NCBI GenBank assembly: GCA_030696305.1
Contig: JAUYSP010000042.1
Coordinates: 1-64,000 of the forward strand
Origin: Legionellaceae bacterium
GTDB lineage: Bacteria; Pseudomonadota; Gammaproteobacteria; Legionellales; Legionellaceae
Reading direction: 5' to 3'
Length of the DNA stretch: 64,000 nucleotides
The notes beneath the pieces are model-generated. The model did not search any database, was not told the DNA's origin, and saw nothing but the letters and a program-made list of their open reading frames with translations. The position numbers and the translations under genes are program-made. Every line of letters starts with the position of its first letter. The first letter of the stretch is position 1. Positions 51,213 through 60,991 of the stretch are shown here, piece after piece.

Positions 51213-52412
51213 ATGGGTGCATATCAATACCAAGCATTGAAGAAAACAGGCAGTAGCTGCAAAGGCGTAATTGAAGCCGATTCGGAACGACACGCTCGCC
51301 AGTTGCTGCGAGAACAAGGCCTGCTTCCAACAGAAGTACATGTTTTTAAAAAAATGGCCCGTACGAAACGTAAAGATAAATTATCGCCCCAAGAATTGGC
51401 CCTATTGACCCGTCAGCTAGCTACCTTATTAGCAGCAGGTATTCCAATCGACGAGTCCCTACGGGGGGTTGCGGAACAATCAGAACATGATGCAACCAGA
51501 CAACTCATTATTGCAGTCCGCGCCAAAGTATTAGAAGGTTATGGTCTCGCTCAAGCGATGGGCGAATACCCTCACGCCTTTCCAGAATTATATCGCGCTA
51601 CATTAGCTGCTGGAGAACAAACAGGCCACTTAGATTCCGTTTTAGAAAAATTGGCTGACTATACTGAAAATCAACAACAAATAAGACAAAAAATTCAACA
51701 AGCACTAATTTATCCTGCATTGATGATTGTAGTTTCCACTGGAATTATCGGCTTTTTATTGGCATTTGTTGTTCCGAAAATTATTGATGTTTTCACCACA
51801 AGCGGACAAACTTTACCAACTATGACCAAAATATTAATTTATTTTAGTTCGTTTATAAGTAACTATGGCGTGTATGTGCTGATTTTTGTAATTGTGTTCC
51901 TGATCGCATTCAAACAAAGTTTAAAAAACACCACTGTTCGCTGGAAGTGGCATCAATTTATTTTAAAATTACCTATCATTTCTTATCTAGTTAAATCAAT
52001 CAATGTTGCACGTTATATCCATACCTTTGGTATTTTATTTGCCGCAAGCGTGAGTGTTTTAGAAACTATGCGTGTTTCGGCCAGCCTCGTCAGCAATCAA
52101 GTGATGCGACAAGCGTTTGATACAGCCACCATTCAAGTCAAAGAAGGTACGAATATTAGTTTGGCATTACGTAAAACAACGTTTTTAAAACCCATGGCTG
52201 CTCATTTAATTGCGAGTGGTGAAAAAAGCGGACAGATTGCTGTAATGATGGAGCGGGCTGCCGTACATCTCGACAACGAAGTGAAAAGAATGATCGATAC
52301 CGCCTTGACACTATTGGAACCATTGATCATTCTATTCATGGGCGCTGTTGTTTTATTTATTGTATTATCAACATTGCTACCCATTTTCTCGATGGAACAA
52401 CTTGTCACTTAG
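51213..52412 (+). CDS. gspF: Type II secretion inner-membrane protein GspF
   Basis: Inner-membrane platform protein of the type II secretion system. The 399-aa protein has two T2SSF domains (about 65-190 and 270-395) and three membrane helices (IVVSTGIIGFLLAFVVPKII, VLIFVIVFLIAF, IILFMGAVVLFIVLSTLLPI). ATG 51213 is preferred over an adjacent TTG; the ribosome site is weak. It opens a compact gspFGHIJK cluster. The other genes (C, D, E, L, M, O) are elsewhere, the same split as in Legionella lsp loci. Confidence 0.95.
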   Translation: MGAYQYQALKKTGSSCKGVIEADSERHARQLLREQGLLPTEVHVFKKMARTKRKDKLSPQELALLTRQLATLLAAGIPIDESLRGVAEQSEHDATRQLIIAVRAKVLEGYGLAQAMGEYPHAFPELYRATLAAGEQTGHLDSVLEKLADYTENQQQIRQKIQQALIYPALMIVVSTGIIGFLLAFVVPKIIDVFTTSGQTLPTMTKILIYFSSFISNYGVYVLIFVIVFLIAFKQSLKNTTVRWKWHQFILKLPIISYLVKSINVARYIHTFGILFAASVSVLETMRVSASLVSNQVMRQAFDTATIQVKEGTNISLALRKTTFLKPMAAHLIASGEKSGQIAVMMERAAVHLDNEVKRMIDTALTLLEPLIILFMGAVVLFIVLSTLLPIFSMEQLVT

Positions 52413-52421
52413 GAGTCATAT

Positions 52422-52844
52422 ATGCACCAAAAGCAACGTGGATTTTCTTTGATTGAAATCATGGTAGTCGTCGTCATTTTAGGTATTTTAGCTGCCCTTG
52501 TGGTTCCTAAAATTATCAGTCGGCCAGAAGAGGCTCGGATCGTAAAAGCAAGACAGGATGTGTTAGCGATTCAAAATGCACTGGAACTTTATAAACTTGA
52601 TAATGGATTTTATCCAACTACAGACCAGGGCCTCATGGCATTGGTTGAAAAACCAACTAGTAGCCCTGCTCCCAGCGATTGGAAAACGTATTTAAAAACA
52701 TTACCCAAAGATCCTTGGGGACGCGATTATAATTATTTAAATCCGGGTCAACACGGAGAAATTGACATATTCACCTATGGCGCTACAGGACAGGGAGGCG
52801 ACGCTAAAAATGCCGAAATAGGCAATTGGAATGCCGGAGGCTAA
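52422..52844 (+). CDS. gspG: Type II secretion major pseudopilin GspG
   Basis: Main subunit of the pseudopilus. The 140-aa preprotein has a prepilin peptidase site QRG|FSLIEIMVVVVILGILAA with Glu at +5, then the C-terminal calcium-binding type domain with DPWGRDYNYLNPGQHGEID. Length is typical. AGGAGTC ribosome site; 9 nt after gspF. Confidence 0.97.
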   Translation: MHQKQRGFSLIEIMVVVVILGILAALVVPKIISRPEEARIVKARQDVLAIQNALELYKLDNGFYPTTDQGLMALVEKPTSSPAPSDWKTYLKTLPKDPWGRDYNYLNPGQHGEIDIFTYGATGQGGDAKNAEIGNWNAGG

Positions 52845-52847
52845 GCG

Positions 52848-53333
52848 ATGCATAAGCACTGCGGCTTTACGTTAATTGAATTGCTGGTTGTTATTTTAAT
52901 TATCAGCATCACCATGACGTTCGCCGCATTTTCATTCGGTGACTTTGGCGAAAAGCGTCGCATCGTCACCGCTGCTCAACATTTTGCTAATTATGTTAAT
53001 GTAGTCAAACAACAGGCCATATTAGAATCAAATACATTAGGTATTCGAATAAATAATACAGGTTATGACGTGGTGCGATTTAAACAACCCAATACTTGGG
53101 TACTTATGAAACAACGCATATTTAGGCAACAATATTTTCCTAAAAAAGTAAAAATCCATTTAAAATTGGCTGGAACTGCTGTCTCGCGGGGTGTTAACGT
53201 GCCCTCGATTATCGCCACTGCATCAGGAGACATGACCCCATTTGAATTAAAAATTGGCACGGCTACTCAACCCAATATGGCTAGCGTAAAGGGGAAGTCA
53301 GACGGTACTATTTCGGTAATAACGCATGATTAA
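52848..53333 (+). CDS. gspH: Type II secretion minor pseudopilin GspH
   Basis: Minor pseudopilin linking tip and shaft. A 161-aa preprotein with N-terminus MHKHCG|FTLIELLVVILIISIT (methylation motif, Glu +5) and a beta-rich C-terminal domain. It lies 3 nt after gspG and overlaps gspI by 8 nt. Confidence 0.92.
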   Translation: MHKHCGFTLIELLVVILIISITMTFAAFSFGDFGEKRRIVTAAQHFANYVNVVKQQAILESNTLGIRINNTGYDVVRFKQPNTWVLMKQRIFRQQYFPKKVKIHLKLAGTAVSRGVNVPSIIATASGDMTPFELKIGTATQPNMASVKGKSDGTISVITHD

Positions 53334-53688
53334 GTCAAAAGGATTTACGCTAATCGAAGTCCTATTAGCATTAGTAATTCTTGCTATTTCATTGACCGCT
53401 CTATTAAAAGCAACTGCTGACAACTTACACAATACCAGTCACATTAAAGAAAAATCCGTTAAACATTGGGTGGCTATGCAAGCAATCACAGCAATCCAAC
53501 TGCGCACGGTACCTGTAACAATCAATCAACCAACCACCCAAACAACAAAAATGCTCGGACAAACTTGGTACTGGCAAGCACGAGTAACCCCTACTTTTAT
53601 AAAATCAATGCAGCAAATTAATATTACTGTAAGCGCAAGTAGAACAGGGCCATTTACAGACTCGTTAGTGGGTTTTCGTCATGACTAA
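53326..53688 (+). CDS. gspI: Type II secretion minor pseudopilin GspI
   Basis: Minor pseudopilin of the tip complex with J and K. A 120-aa preprotein beginning MIKSKG|FTLIEVLLALVILAIS, followed by the family pattern HWVAMQAITAIQLR and GQTWYWQARVTPT. Overlaps gspH and gspJ by 8 nt each, indicating coupled translation. Confidence 0.94.
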   Translation: MIKSKGFTLIEVLLALVILAISLTALLKATADNLHNTSHIKEKSVKHWVAMQAITAIQLRTVPVTINQPTTQTTKMLGQTWYWQARVTPTFIKSMQQINITVSASRTGPFTDSLVGFRHD

Positions 53689-54292
53689 TCGCGGATTTAC
53701 CTTAATTGAAATTGTCATCGCGCTCGTTATATTTGCAACAATTGCAGTACTAACATCATCCGTTTTATACCAATCATTTCAAACACGCGAACGTATGACG
53801 GTACAATCCGATCGGTTACAGCAATTACAATTAGCGTTGACTCTAATACAACGCGATACAGTGCAACTCGTCGCACGGCCAGTACGCGGTAATGAAATGC
53901 ACTTGTTTCCACCAATCATTGCACAACCAACGTATGTTGAATTCACTCGAGATGGCGCAGCCAACCCGATGGGTATTGAACACCGCAGCACATTAAAACG
54001 TACTGCATACCTTTGTCAAAAAGGACATTTGATTCGGCGGGTTTGGACGCACTTGGATACCCCTAATCGTGATGATTATCAAGACATGGTGATGTTAAAT
54101 GATTTGAGTCAATGCTCGTTTGCATATATGGGATTACACAATAATGTAGTTTCTATATGGAACCAAGATATGCCGGGAGGAAAAAAAATCGATAAATTAC
54201 CATTACCTAAAGCCATACAATTAAAAATAACCCTCAAAGGTTGGGGAGACATGACGTTGTTATTTATAATTCCTAAGGCACTATATGCTTAA
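53681..54292 (+). CDS. gspJ: Type II secretion minor pseudopilin GspJ
   Basis: Minor pseudopilin of the tip complex. A 203-aa preprotein starting MTNRG|FTLIEIVIALVIFATI, with the family segment LQLALTLIQRDTVQLVARPV. Overlaps gspI and gspK by 8 nt each. Typical length (190-210 aa). Confidence 0.94.
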   Translation: MTNRGFTLIEIVIALVIFATIAVLTSSVLYQSFQTRERMTVQSDRLQQLQLALTLIQRDTVQLVARPVRGNEMHLFPPIIAQPTYVEFTRDGAANPMGIEHRSTLKRTAYLCQKGHLIRRVWTHLDTPNRDDYQDMVMLNDLSQCSFAYMGLHNNVVSIWNQDMPGGKKIDKLPLPKAIQLKITLKGWGDMTLLFIIPKALYA

Positions 54293-55226
54293 TCAAGCTA
54301 AGCGAGGAAGCGCTTTAATTACTGCCCTATTTATTATGACGCTGGTTGCGATCACAGCAACAGCAATTAGTACCCGTTTACAGCTAGATATTTATCGCGT
54401 TCGATTAACTCAAAACAGTGATCGATTATACTTAGCATCGCAAGCTGTCACATTTTGGGCTATGGATCGATTGGCTGATCCTAAACAAGACCTGATTAAC
54501 CTTGATCAAAACGCGAAAATACTCGATTTTCCAAAAAAATTAAAATCAATTTATCCGCAAGTAATTACCCAAGGTAGTCTTTATGACTTACAAGCAAAAT
54601 TTAATTTAAATAATTTATCAGATAGAGCATTTTTTCCGGCTTTTTTAGGGTTGTTAGAACAAGTTCTACCTCACATTGACCCTCAGGAACGTAAGTCCAT
54701 ATTAGATGCGACAATCAATTGGATTAATGGGGCAACAGGAAAAAACGATGCACATGATGAATGGCTAGATCGTTATCTTAAACAAAGACCTATTTATCTT
54801 CCCGGATATCAATTCATGCAGCACGTCTCGGAATTTCGTACTGTTTTAGGAATAAATGCGCAACGATATGCAGTTTTGTTACCTTACCTTACGGCACTAC
54901 CTGAAGCAACTGGGATAAATTTAAATACCGCCCCATTAGCTTTATTGCGATCGTTAGGTGATGGTGTATCCAAGCACGATGCCGAAGAAATTATAAAATT
55001 ACGAAATAAAAAAGAAATAAAAAATTTAAGTGAATTAGGTCCACTCATTGAAAAACTAAATATACCTAAGAATGAAATAACTTTAGAAAGTAATTATTTT
55101 CTAGCCACAGCCATCACATCAATTGACGATATGACCTTAGTGCACTACGCAGTTCTAAAACGCAGTAAAAATAAACAAGGCAAACTATCTATCAGTATTA
55201 TGAGTGAGGGTATTAATACAAATTAA
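54285..55226 (+). CDS. gspK: Type II secretion minor pseudopilin GspK
   Basis: Large minor pseudopilin at the pseudopilus tip. A 313-aa protein with prepilin-type N-terminus (AKRG|SALITALFIMTLVAITA; no Glu at +5, as usual for GspK), a helical SAM-like domain (FNLNNLSD, ATINWINGATGKNDAHDEWL) and LNTAPLALLRSLG typical of the family. It overlaps mltA at the stops by 4 nt (convergent). Last gene of the cluster. Confidence 0.94.
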   Translation: MLNQAKRGSALITALFIMTLVAITATAISTRLQLDIYRVRLTQNSDRLYLASQAVTFWAMDRLADPKQDLINLDQNAKILDFPKKLKSIYPQVITQGSLYDLQAKFNLNNLSDRAFFPAFLGLLEQVLPHIDPQERKSILDATINWINGATGKNDAHDEWLDRYLKQRPIYLPGYQFMQHVSEFRTVLGINAQRYAVLLPYLTALPEATGINLNTAPLALLRSLGDGVSKHDAEEIIKLRNKKEIKNLSELGPLIEKLNIPKNEITLESNYFLATAITSIDDMTLVHYAVLKRSKNKQGKLSISIMSEGINTN

Positions 55227-56488
55227 ACACTCAGCTTTCGCGGTAATAACAACCAATAACGCCCCATATTCCTAACCGTATTCGCAAGTACTGTTGCCTC
55301 TTTACCAGGTCCCCAATAAATATCTCCCCGTACAGTACCGCGAATAGAACCACCAGTATCTTGCGCTATCATTAAACGATTAAACGGTTGTATTTCACTC
55401 GATTTTACATCCCTAATTTCGGTAGTTAACCACAATGGTACGCCCATCGGAATCCATTTTCGATCGATTGCTAGAGAATAACCTGGGCTAAGTTCTACAC
55501 CTTGACTCCCAACAACTTTGTTTTCGGGTAACTGTCTGAAAAATACAAACGATTGATTTTGATTAATTATAGAGCCTAATTTTTCAGGATTTTCATCAAA
55601 GTATTTACGAATATTTTCCGTTGAGGCAGTATCTTTCGTCATCAATCCTTTAGCAATTAAAATACTAGCAATAGCACGATAATGCGCCCCATTATTAGCT
55701 GCATAACCTATAGCACGTTGCTCGCCCTCAATTAATTTTACAATTCCCGAGCCTTCTGTTTCCAGCACTAATCGGTCAAGCGGATGCTTCACCCAAGCAA
55801 GCACTGATGCAGATTTGGCTATTGCACCCTTGTCAATTTCAGCCCGAGTGTAAAAAGGAATCATTTTTTTTGCTGAAATATGGCCTACTATTTTACGATG
55901 CGGCAATGTTTTTGAAAATTGTTGTAAATTAGCCGTAATTAAATTCGAAGGAACAGAGTAAATTGGTACAGAGTATTCCGGTGATTTTTTTAAACTACCT
56001 TCAAGTAAAGGAATATAATAACCAGTAAATAAACCCTGTATAGGTTTTCCATTTTCAAATTCAACGGGTGTAAACCAGGTTTGAAAAAACTGGTGGATAT
56101 CATTTTCAGAGCTAGCATCAACTTTCGCAGCCTCATGACATGCGGGATACCAATCTTTTGCCTTTAATGGGATATATTCACTGCCAACAAGATGATTAGG
56201 ATCATCTTTTAAAAAGGTACGACAAGAACGTTGAAAAGCAAGCAGTGACTTTTGTAATCTCGAATCCCCCCATCCCCTCAATTGAAAATAAGATGCTGAC
56301 TTCAAATGGATGCCATGAGACGGTGTCGGTAGATTTGGTGAAAATAGAATAGGCGCAGTTGGTTTTTTAGGTACCCCTGGCGGTACAACTGGTTTTGGAG
56401 TTACAACAGCTGTATGTCTACCTAGTAACCAGCATAGTACCATCATAACAGCAACGAAAATGTAAATATAACGTATATTAATCTTCAT
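55223..56488 (-). CDS. mltA: Membrane-bound lytic murein transglycosylase MltA
   Basis: Cleaves peptidoglycan glycan strands to anhydro-muropeptides. The 421-aa protein has an N-terminal hydrophobic anchor (YIYIFVAVMMVLCWLLG), a Pro-rich linker, the MltA domain (QGLFTGYYIPLLEG) and a C-terminal 3D domain with the catalytic Asp in MIAQDTGGSIRGTVRGDIYWG (split after RGT). Unlike E. coli MltA there is no good lipobox (the residue before the Cys is Leu after Val), so it seems membrane-anchored rather than lipidated. ATG 56488 is preferred to 56506; neither has a strong ribosome site. Products feed the recycling path that AnmK in this window also serves. Confidence 0.93.
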   Translation of the reverse strand: MKINIRYIYIFVAVMMVLCWLLGRHTAVVTPKPVVPPGVPKKPTAPILFSPNLPTPSHGIHLKSASYFQLRGWGDSRLQKSLLAFQRSCRTFLKDDPNHLVGSEYIPLKAKDWYPACHEAAKVDASSENDIHQFFQTWFTPVEFENGKPIQGLFTGYYIPLLEGSLKKSPEYSVPIYSVPSNLITANLQQFSKTLPHRKIVGHISAKKMIPFYTRAEIDKGAIAKSASVLAWVKHPLDRLVLETEGSGIVKLIEGEQRAIGYAANNGAHYRAIASILIAKGLMTKDTASTENIRKYFDENPEKLGSIINQNQSFVFFRQLPENKVVGSQGVELSPGYSLAIDRKWIPMGVPLWLTTEIRDVKSSEIQPFNRLMIAQDTGGSIRGTVRGDIYWGPGKEATVLANTVRNMGRYWLLLPRKLSV

Positions 56489-56612
56489 AGCGTTGCATTC
56501 TAACATTTTATGGTCATAAAAACAACATCTGGTTGTTTTTTAACCATTTTATCCCCGGAAAACCAACCTGAAATCAGTGATAGCTAGCGGGGATTTTTCA
56601 TAAAGTCGAGTA

Positions 56613-57899
56613 TTAACTGTAATTTTTTACCTGCCGTCCTGGATGTGATTCTTTTAAGCAAAATAAAATTAATAATAGACTTAAAAAATAACAACTCGGC
56701 ATCACCAACAATGCTTTTTGATAGGCCGTCACTGCATAAACAGGTACTGAATGGACTAAGCGCCAATCAGTACTATGATGTAGCATAACACCAACTAAAG
56801 GTTGAAAAATCGCGCCCCCAATAAGTACTGATAAATTATTAAACCCAGAAGCTGTACCTACTAAATGCGATGGATTATTATCGGTAACCACCGCAAAGCT
56901 AACCGTTTGCCCGCCGGCTCCTAATCCAAATACAAATAAAACTACATACATCCAACACATGGGTACATTGGGCATATAAAGCAAAGTAAGTGTAGCTGTT
57001 AATCCCAAAACGGAGCTAATACCTAGGGCTAGGCGGCGACTAGACAAACGATCACTAACCCATCCTAACAAAGGACTACCAACACCAACTCCAGCCCAAA
57101 TCAAACTACACATTCCAGAAGCTACAACGACACTTATTTGGTATTTCTCTTCTAAATACGGGACGCCCCATAATGCCGCAAAGACCGCAATAGGTGTCCA
57201 AATTGAAAATGCATAAGCGCCGGTTATCCAAGTGTATGAGCGACTACAAACTTCTAACAATCGCTGCCACTCTTCTCGAAAACGGCGCGTAGGTTTTGCT
57301 TGCGTTGTTTGGTGGGGATAATCGCGAATAAAGGTCCATAATAACACAGAAAGCAAAACGCCAATGCCAGCTAAGATAAAACTCGCTTCTCGCCAACCCA
57401 CTTTATTAATCAGCGCAGCTAAGGGTGCCTCACCAAAAATTGCCCCCACCGAACTCATTGCTTGAGCAATACCAGCAAAAATAGCGAAGTGTTTCGCAGG
57501 AAACCAACGTGATAATAAAACTAAAACACCAATAAATGAAAACGCAGATGCAATACCAATCATAAAGCGGCCAATGGCTGCAGTGACCACACTATCGGTT
57601 GATGCAAAGAAAAAAGATCCAATAGCGCATAACATCAACGCAGCTGACATCAGTTTTCGAGGACCATAACGATCAAACAATAAACCTGCCGGCAATTGCA
57701 TTGGTGCATAGGCGTAAAAATAAAAAGCAGAAATAATCCCAAAACCTTCCGCGCTCACATGAAACGTACGCATCATAGGACCAGCCATGACGCTAGGAGC
57801 CACTTGCAACACAAATTCATATAAATAGAACGAAGCTGCTAGGAAAAAAATGAAATAAGCACCCGCAGGGGTAGATTGAACTGTTTTAGAATGACTCAT
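56613..57899 (-). CDS. MFS transporter of the phthalate-permease/Pht type
   Basis: Twelve-helix major facilitator, 428 aa. The loop-2 motif is GLLFDRYGPRKLM and a second copy-like motif is WVSDRLSSRRLALG; helix 1 (FIFFLAASFYLYEFVLQVAP) resembles the anion:cation symporter group to which Legionella Pht nutrient transporters belong. In those bacteria related proteins import amino acids or nucleosides needed for growth in host cells; the substrate here cannot be told. AAGGATG precedes the ATG at slightly long spacing. Single gene, about 110 nt after mltA on the same strand. Confidence 0.88.
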   Translation of the reverse strand: MSHSKTVQSTPAGAYFIFFLAASFYLYEFVLQVAPSVMAGPMMRTFHVSAEGFGIISAFYFYAYAPMQLPAGLLFDRYGPRKLMSAALMLCAIGSFFFASTDSVVTAAIGRFMIGIASAFSFIGVLVLLSRWFPAKHFAIFAGIAQAMSSVGAIFGEAPLAALINKVGWREASFILAGIGVLLSVLLWTFIRDYPHQTTQAKPTRRFREEWQRLLEVCSRSYTWITGAYAFSIWTPIAVFAALWGVPYLEEKYQISVVVASGMCSLIWAGVGVGSPLLGWVSDRLSSRRLALGISSVLGLTATLTLLYMPNVPMCWMYVVLFVFGLGAGGQTVSFAVVTDNNPSHLVGTASGFNNLSVLIGGAIFQPLVGVMLHHSTDWRLVHSVPVYAVTAYQKALLVMPSCYFLSLLLILFCLKESHPGRQVKNYS

Positions 57900-58096
57900 A
57901 AATTTTATTCATCCTTAATATTAACAGAGACAGGATCGACAGACCATTACACCCCAACCCAATTTATCTTGTCAAGTACTTAATCTCCTTATCATAAAAT
58001 AGAGCTGGTATGAGTATAATTTATCCATGCCTGTGCACGTTAATTACACAATCAATGCGATCTTGAACGCTAGCTCCAATTATTCTTAAGTTTGTC

Positions 58097-60856
58097 CTAA
58101 CCAACCAATCCCCTATGAGTGTTATAACAGCGCATATCTGCCACTCTGATCGTATCCGCCTGATATAATGCTTCAAATTCATCATAAAAAGGGGCTAAGA
58201 GCTTAGAATCTATCCGCTCTTCAGAAAGGAAACCATCGTTACATGCCAATAATAGCTCGCTTATGGCCTTAAAATCACTCGCGGTCGGTCGACTAAAAAA
58301 GCTAAAGGACGCATGACCTGATTTGTCTTGTTCTAAAAAGCGTATCAATTTATTACGAAACGCAACTTTTTGATTTAATCTCTCTTCCAAATTCAAAGAA
58401 TTATTTTGATGAAGCGCTCGCAATGCTTGTCGAGATAACGCCTCAGTACTTGTTTTTAATTGTTCATCGACCTGCGGTCCAAAAAAGCTTGCAAGCCAAG
58501 TCCAAAACGAGGTGTGTTGTTCTGCCTGATATTGAACCGCAGCTATCAATTGAATGACTAGGGGAGTAAATGCTACTGCAATATGATGATCTCTCTTTAA
58601 TACATCAACCAATTGACGCAAACAAGTTAATTCTTTAGTAAAATCATGGCTATAAGTTCGGAACAACGTTCTATATGTATGCGATTTTGCTAACGTTGAA
58701 CGCTCTGATTCTAGATCTTTTATAATTGAATGAATAAGTTGTTGGTGATATTCATTGCGACACTCAGCAAATACGGTTCGTAACTTTTGTGAAAAAGGTA
58801 ATTTATCAATCACATCATCATCACTAAATTGCTTTTTCGTAGTAACAAGTTGATTAGGAAGTCGTACAACATTTAGTCCAGTAGAATCTGCCATTACAAA
58901 ATAACTACGATTAGCAAAAACGTTTTTTAAGGTTTGTTCAAGATACTCTTTTTGTTGACTAATCTTGTTAGAAGGAAGCTTTAGCTTGTGCATTAATTGA
59001 CGAGAAGTGGAAGCATCGACATTAGAAGAGACATCACTTAAAAGGATACTTATCAATTCAGAAACAGAGCCACAAACAATTGCGGCATTAGGTGTATTAA
59101 AATGACCGCCACCTAGCTGATTAACCTCTCCTTCTACAATAACTGATATATCGCAATCTTGGCTTGCTTGCCTTAATTGTTCAGGAGTTATCAAATGACT
59201 GTTTTTTTTATCTTTTTCATATTTATTATCAAGAATAACAACAGTGCCATGTTTTGTGTTGTGTAAGAGATTGTGTTCTTTATTATCTAAATCAAAATAC
59301 CCATAATATGATGTATTCCAGATATCAATATCTTGATTATTAGCTAGTTTTCTCAATCTGGAATACCAGCTATCGAATATTTCTCTTGGCGTTTCTGCAT
59401 TAATCACTAATAAATACCCACTTCCTTTAGGTACATACTTAGGTGTAATTTGAACCGTTACAAATCGCTTTTGAATCTGTCTTTGAGAGTTAGGTTGATC
59501 AATCAGTTCCCAAAATAAATTAACCAATACGGTTTCGTTAGCAAGAGGTGAATTTGGAGGTGAGTTAAATCTCACTTGTTGAGTATAGTTACTCTCCATC
59601 CAACTATTCTCGTATACGAATGGACTAGATTTTTGATTGTTTATAGATACTAAAAATGTTCTCGCATCTCCTCCAATAAAAGCTGGGTTTCGTTCTACAA
59701 TGGCTTCAAAAGATAAAGATTCACCCGCTGCAACAACTCGATTAGTAGATATAGGGCGTAACTGAATTGGATAACCAGCCGTTAATCGATCTTGTCTAGA
59801 GGCATGTTGATAGGGTCTCTTCAAACGAACATTCCATACCGCAGAATCTACTGAGATAGCGGTGGAATACGGTTCATGCGATACGCTTGTTGTAGGGTGT
59901 TTAATCTTAAAGCGACCCTCTGTCGATACTTTTACTTGATTTGGCTCAATGCCACCCTCTGCAATTTGCGCAGGCAATTCAGGCAGAATGAAATTATTTT
60001 CGGAAATTATGATAGGAAGCTCGGTTTGAGGAGAGTGCATAGTAGGAGCACTATTTCGAACTTGCGCGGTCCAGTGAACTGTTTGGCCATATTCAAAAAC
60101 AGATTGCGTTCCAAAGTTCATAGAATCCACAGACAATTTATACGTTTGGGAATGGGTTGATAATAAAGCCCCCCCCTCTTTGATCTTGATATTGACATAA
60201 CCAGGTGCACCCGGCGCACCGTTAAATAACGGCTGAGTAGGCGTTCTTCCATCGTTCCCAGATCGGCCATGGAATCCGCCTGGTTGGGATTTAGCTACCA
60301 ATCTATAATTATCGACAGGTACAAAATGATTATGACAGTGACCATGAAGCCCAAAATCATGATGATGCACCACAGCCACAAAAGGATAAAACTCTCGTTC
60401 TTTCAAAAAATATTTAGCCCCACCAAGACCTCCAGCGCCGCCCCTTCCACCTATTCCATGACGCCCATATTTACCCCCTTCTCCTCCACTTACATCAAAT
60501 CCTGTAATAGAATCCAGTAAATTTAAATCTTTTATATCAACAGCAACTTGAATTGAACCACCAGGGGCACCATCCTTTCCATTTTCACCAGGCGTACCGT
60601 CAGTGCCATTACCGCCATTTCCGCCCGAAGTTCCAACCATTACGCGAGTTGCGGGATAGCCATTTGATCCACGGGCACCATCAAGACCATCACGACCAGG
60701 AACCCCATTAGCTCCGTTTTCCCCAGCAGCAGACAAATGAAATTGCTCACCGACAACCTCACCATTATGAGAACCCTCATAAACAATCGCGCCATTTTTT
60801 TCTTTAATAGAAATATTAATAGCATTATTACTCGGTGTTCCCAATAGTTTTGTCAT
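58097..60856 (-). CDS. Large collagen-like protein of unknown function, 919 aa
   Basis: No named family is certain. Residues 1-40 form a short beta region; 45-220 hold several Gly-X-Y blocks (GENGANGVPGRDGLDGARGS, GGNGTDGTPGENGKDGAPGG, GRHGIGGRGGAGGLGG, LFNGAPGAPG) broken by a His-rich insert (VVHHHDFGLHGHCHNH). Residues 240-480 look like beta sandwiches (SMNFGTQSVFEYGQTVHWTA). A Rossmann-like segment follows (GSGYLLVINAETPREIFDSW to DIWNTSYYGYFDLD), then a helical C-terminus with an aromatic patch FWTWLASFFGP. No signal peptide is seen. GGAG lies 5 nt before the ATG. I recall uncharacterised proteins of this layout in other bacteria and fungi. Export route and role unknown. Confidence 0.78.
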   Translation of the reverse strand: MTKLLGTPSNNAINISIKEKNGAIVYEGSHNGEVVGEQFHLSAAGENGANGVPGRDGLDGARGSNGYPATRVMVGTSGGNGGNGTDGTPGENGKDGAPGGSIQVAVDIKDLNLLDSITGFDVSGGEGGKYGRHGIGGRGGAGGLGGAKYFLKEREFYPFVAVVHHHDFGLHGHCHNHFVPVDNYRLVAKSQPGGFHGRSGNDGRTPTQPLFNGAPGAPGYVNIKIKEGGALLSTHSQTYKLSVDSMNFGTQSVFEYGQTVHWTAQVRNSAPTMHSPQTELPIIISENNFILPELPAQIAEGGIEPNQVKVSTEGRFKIKHPTTSVSHEPYSTAISVDSAVWNVRLKRPYQHASRQDRLTAGYPIQLRPISTNRVVAAGESLSFEAIVERNPAFIGGDARTFLVSINNQKSSPFVYENSWMESNYTQQVRFNSPPNSPLANETVLVNLFWELIDQPNSQRQIQKRFVTVQITPKYVPKGSGYLLVINAETPREIFDSWYSRLRKLANNQDIDIWNTSYYGYFDLDNKEHNLLHNTKHGTVVILDNKYEKDKKNSHLITPEQLRQASQDCDISVIVEGEVNQLGGGHFNTPNAAIVCGSVSELISILLSDVSSNVDASTSRQLMHKLKLPSNKISQQKEYLEQTLKNVFANRSYFVMADSTGLNVVRLPNQLVTTKKQFSDDDVIDKLPFSQKLRTVFAECRNEYHQQLIHSIIKDLESERSTLAKSHTYRTLFRTYSHDFTKELTCLRQLVDVLKRDHHIAVAFTPLVIQLIAAVQYQAEQHTSFWTWLASFFGPQVDEQLKTSTEALSRQALRALHQNNSLNLEERLNQKVAFRNKLIRFLEQDKSGHASFSFFSRPTASDFKAISELLLACNDGFLSEERIDSKLLAPFYDEFEALYQADTIRVADMRCYNTHRGLVG

Positions 60857-60991
60857 GTCATCTCCAGGATAAATCGCAAATCAAGCGGTCCAAAACCTCA
60901 TCCCCTCAGGGATCTGAATAAGTTAACCTTTCACATATAGGTATTTTTTTGACACAATATATTAAATTTCTACATGGAAAGCAAGAAAAAA

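Noticed and set aside
55223-56488. MltA as a lipoprotein
   Set aside because: The residues around the early Cys do not form a lipobox; it reads as a plain membrane anchor.
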